From Patiria miniata (lineage: Eukaryota > Echinodermata > Asteroidea > Valvatida > Asterinidae), in the NCBI RefSeq assembly GCF_015706575.1, contig NW_024037050.1:6262001-6326000 (forward strand): a stretch of DNA of 64,000 nucleotides. The letters are read 5' to 3'. Within the stretch, counting starts at the first letter, position 1; every line of letters begins with the position of its first letter. The notes under the pieces were generated by a model, which worked only from the letters and a program-made list of their open reading frames with translations, was not told where the DNA came from and ran no database searches. A program made the position numbers and the translations under genes. This document shows, piece after piece, positions 62,556-64,000 of this stretch.

Positions 62556-62822
62556 AGCAAGTTCGGGCGAGGACCATTAGTCGACCAATGGTTGATATGT
62601 GACGTAACTTAAGCCTGCGCACTAATAGCAATGCGCAAACGCCTTCAGTCAAACGAGGGTCAGAACGTCTTCACGAAACTTTTGAATCCTGGCGATGCAA
62701 CCGTGCCTCATGGTCCGGTTCCAAATACATGTAATAGTCAGGTCGAGTAGTCGAACCATCCTTCCTTGAAGCGAAGTTAGTCAAACTGTGGTCAGCTGTA
62801 TAGTTCATGCCCGAACTTGCTG
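62556..62822. mobile_element. TIR MITE, second copy of the 46.2-kb family
   Basis: AGCAAGTTCGGGC at the left and GCCCGAACTTGCT at the right; internal words are shared with 46182-46501. Confidence 0.75.
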
Positions 62823-63349
62823 TATTTTTGGCCCAAACTGAATATCAGTAACTCTTGATGTTAGAAATGGTAGTTCAAATTGTATTTCCTTAGTGTTTAC
62901 AACAGACATACAGGGCCTAGGGGAAATTATGGTAGTGCTTTGCATGCGTTTGGTCGAGTAGAAACAGATTGTAATAGTTTTGTGCCTTGAGACAGAAATA
63001 AAGTTTGAAATATAAACGATTATAAATGAACGCCAGTGTTTAGTGTTTGACATTTTGTTCCCTTTTGCTGGTCCCAGAGGGTCGGCCTTGAGTTCGCTCT
63101 TTACTTACCTCACTTACTGACTGTCACTTAAGCCGGGCAGTGCTATTGTATAGGATTACCTCCTAACACTAATGAATGGGTTCAATTTGGCGTATTGTGA
63201 ATACACACACGAACATGATAAAAACTTAAGTTAATAGCAATTCTGAATCGACTTTTGGCAGAAATCGTAGATTTGTTTGGCAAAAACAAACTTTCGGATT
63301 GATTTTACTCCATATTTGCGACGAAATTTCACTCTCAAAAGGACATCTG

Positions 63350-64000
63350 TCCTGTATTGGAATGCATTCCAGGTACCTTTAGTAGGCATCTTCCTTGAAA
63401 GTTTCACTAAATTTCATTTTTCGGCTATTTGTCCAGAAATGCATTGAAATGCAATCTAGGTACCCTGGGGCATCTTCCCTGCAAGTTTCAAGGAATTTCA
63501 TTTTTTTTTAATTTTTTGAAAACAAATTGCAAGGGGTTAGCCTTACATTTTTATCAAAATTTGGCCAAAAATTGACTTTTCTCCAAACAACGCACAAAGT
63601 TCTTCAGAGGCAAGAGGAGCATCAATCACTATTCAAACACCCCAAATTTTAAAGATTTGGGCAAAAGCATTGATATTTTTGAGGAAAAAGTTAACATTTT
63701 CGACCGATTTTGTCCCAAAGCTTAGACAACAGTTTCTGTACAGAAGCACGCCTGTCATTAAATCGAATTGGAAAGTCTTCTATGGTCCATAAAGCATCTT
63801 CCATGCAAGTTTTAGGGAAATTCATTTTTCAGCCAAAATTTAAAAAAAATGCAAGGGGGTTAGCCTTACATTTTTATCGAAATTTGGCCAAAAATTGACT
63901 TTTCTTCAAACAACGCAAAAAGTCCTTCAGAGGCAAGAGGAGCATCAATCACTATTCAAACACCCCAAATTTTAAAGATTTAGGCAAATTTCATTGATAT
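63350..64000. repeat. 322-bp tandem repeat, about two units, open at right edge
   Basis: GGTTAGCCTTACATTTTTAT and CAGAGGCAAGAGGAGCATCA recur 322 bp apart. A shorter internal motif (GGCATCTTCC.TGAAAGTTTC) also repeats at 63386, 63471 and 63791. Confidence 0.85.

Larger units (their letters stand above)
62021..64000. other. intergenic sequence after villin
   Basis: SINE (62140-62275), TIR MITE (62556-62822) and a tandem repeat to the edge (63350-64000). The part 62830-63350 shows nothing. Confidence 0.6.

Overview
This is animal genomic DNA. It is AT-rich, has long introns, and is crowded with short non-autonomous transposons, tRNA-derived SINEs and minisatellites. Two protein-coding genes can be read from GT-AG splice sites and protein family motifs. 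A marine invertebrate deuterostome, possibly an echinoderm, is my best guess: villin and ADAMTS genes, many ACATGTA words and tRNA-headed SINEs fit this, but nothing in the window proves it.

Left edge, minus strand (about 461-3547): the first four coding exons of a secreted metalloprotease of the ADAMTS/reprolysin type. They encode a signal peptide and an M12B propeptide ending in Arg-rich proprotein convertase sites. The catalytic domain and everything after it lie beyond position 1.

Centre, plus strand (15756-58814, perhaps with a non-coding first exon near 8.8 kb): a complete villin-type actin-binding gene with 23 coding exons over 43 kb. It encodes six gelsolin-like domains and a C-terminal villin headpiece, about 836 residues once three missing bases are allowed for. 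All exons join in phase except at three places, two in coding exon 3 and one in coding exon 6, where single bases appear to be missing. These look like homopolymer undercalls but could be a null allele. The 3' UTR probably runs to about 62.0 kb.

Everything else is intronic or intergenic and mostly mobile-element debris. Notable pieces are: a TTAA-inserting MITE family with a covarying central palindrome, one copy of which sits inside a TA-flanked pogo-like MITE whose empty version is also in the window; a 62-bp hairpin between 9-bp direct repeats; a 495-bp near-perfect fold-back; a 1-kb fold-back next to coding exon 9; 23-bp and about 64-bp minisatellites; tRNA-like sequences arranged as inverted pairs; and a 322-bp tandem repeat running off the right edge.

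The two genes are divergently transcribed and their starts are about 5-12 kb apart. One acts outside the cell (matrix proteolysis) and the other on actin inside it; nothing suggests they work together. I found no convincing autonomous transposase, reverse transcriptase or third gene.
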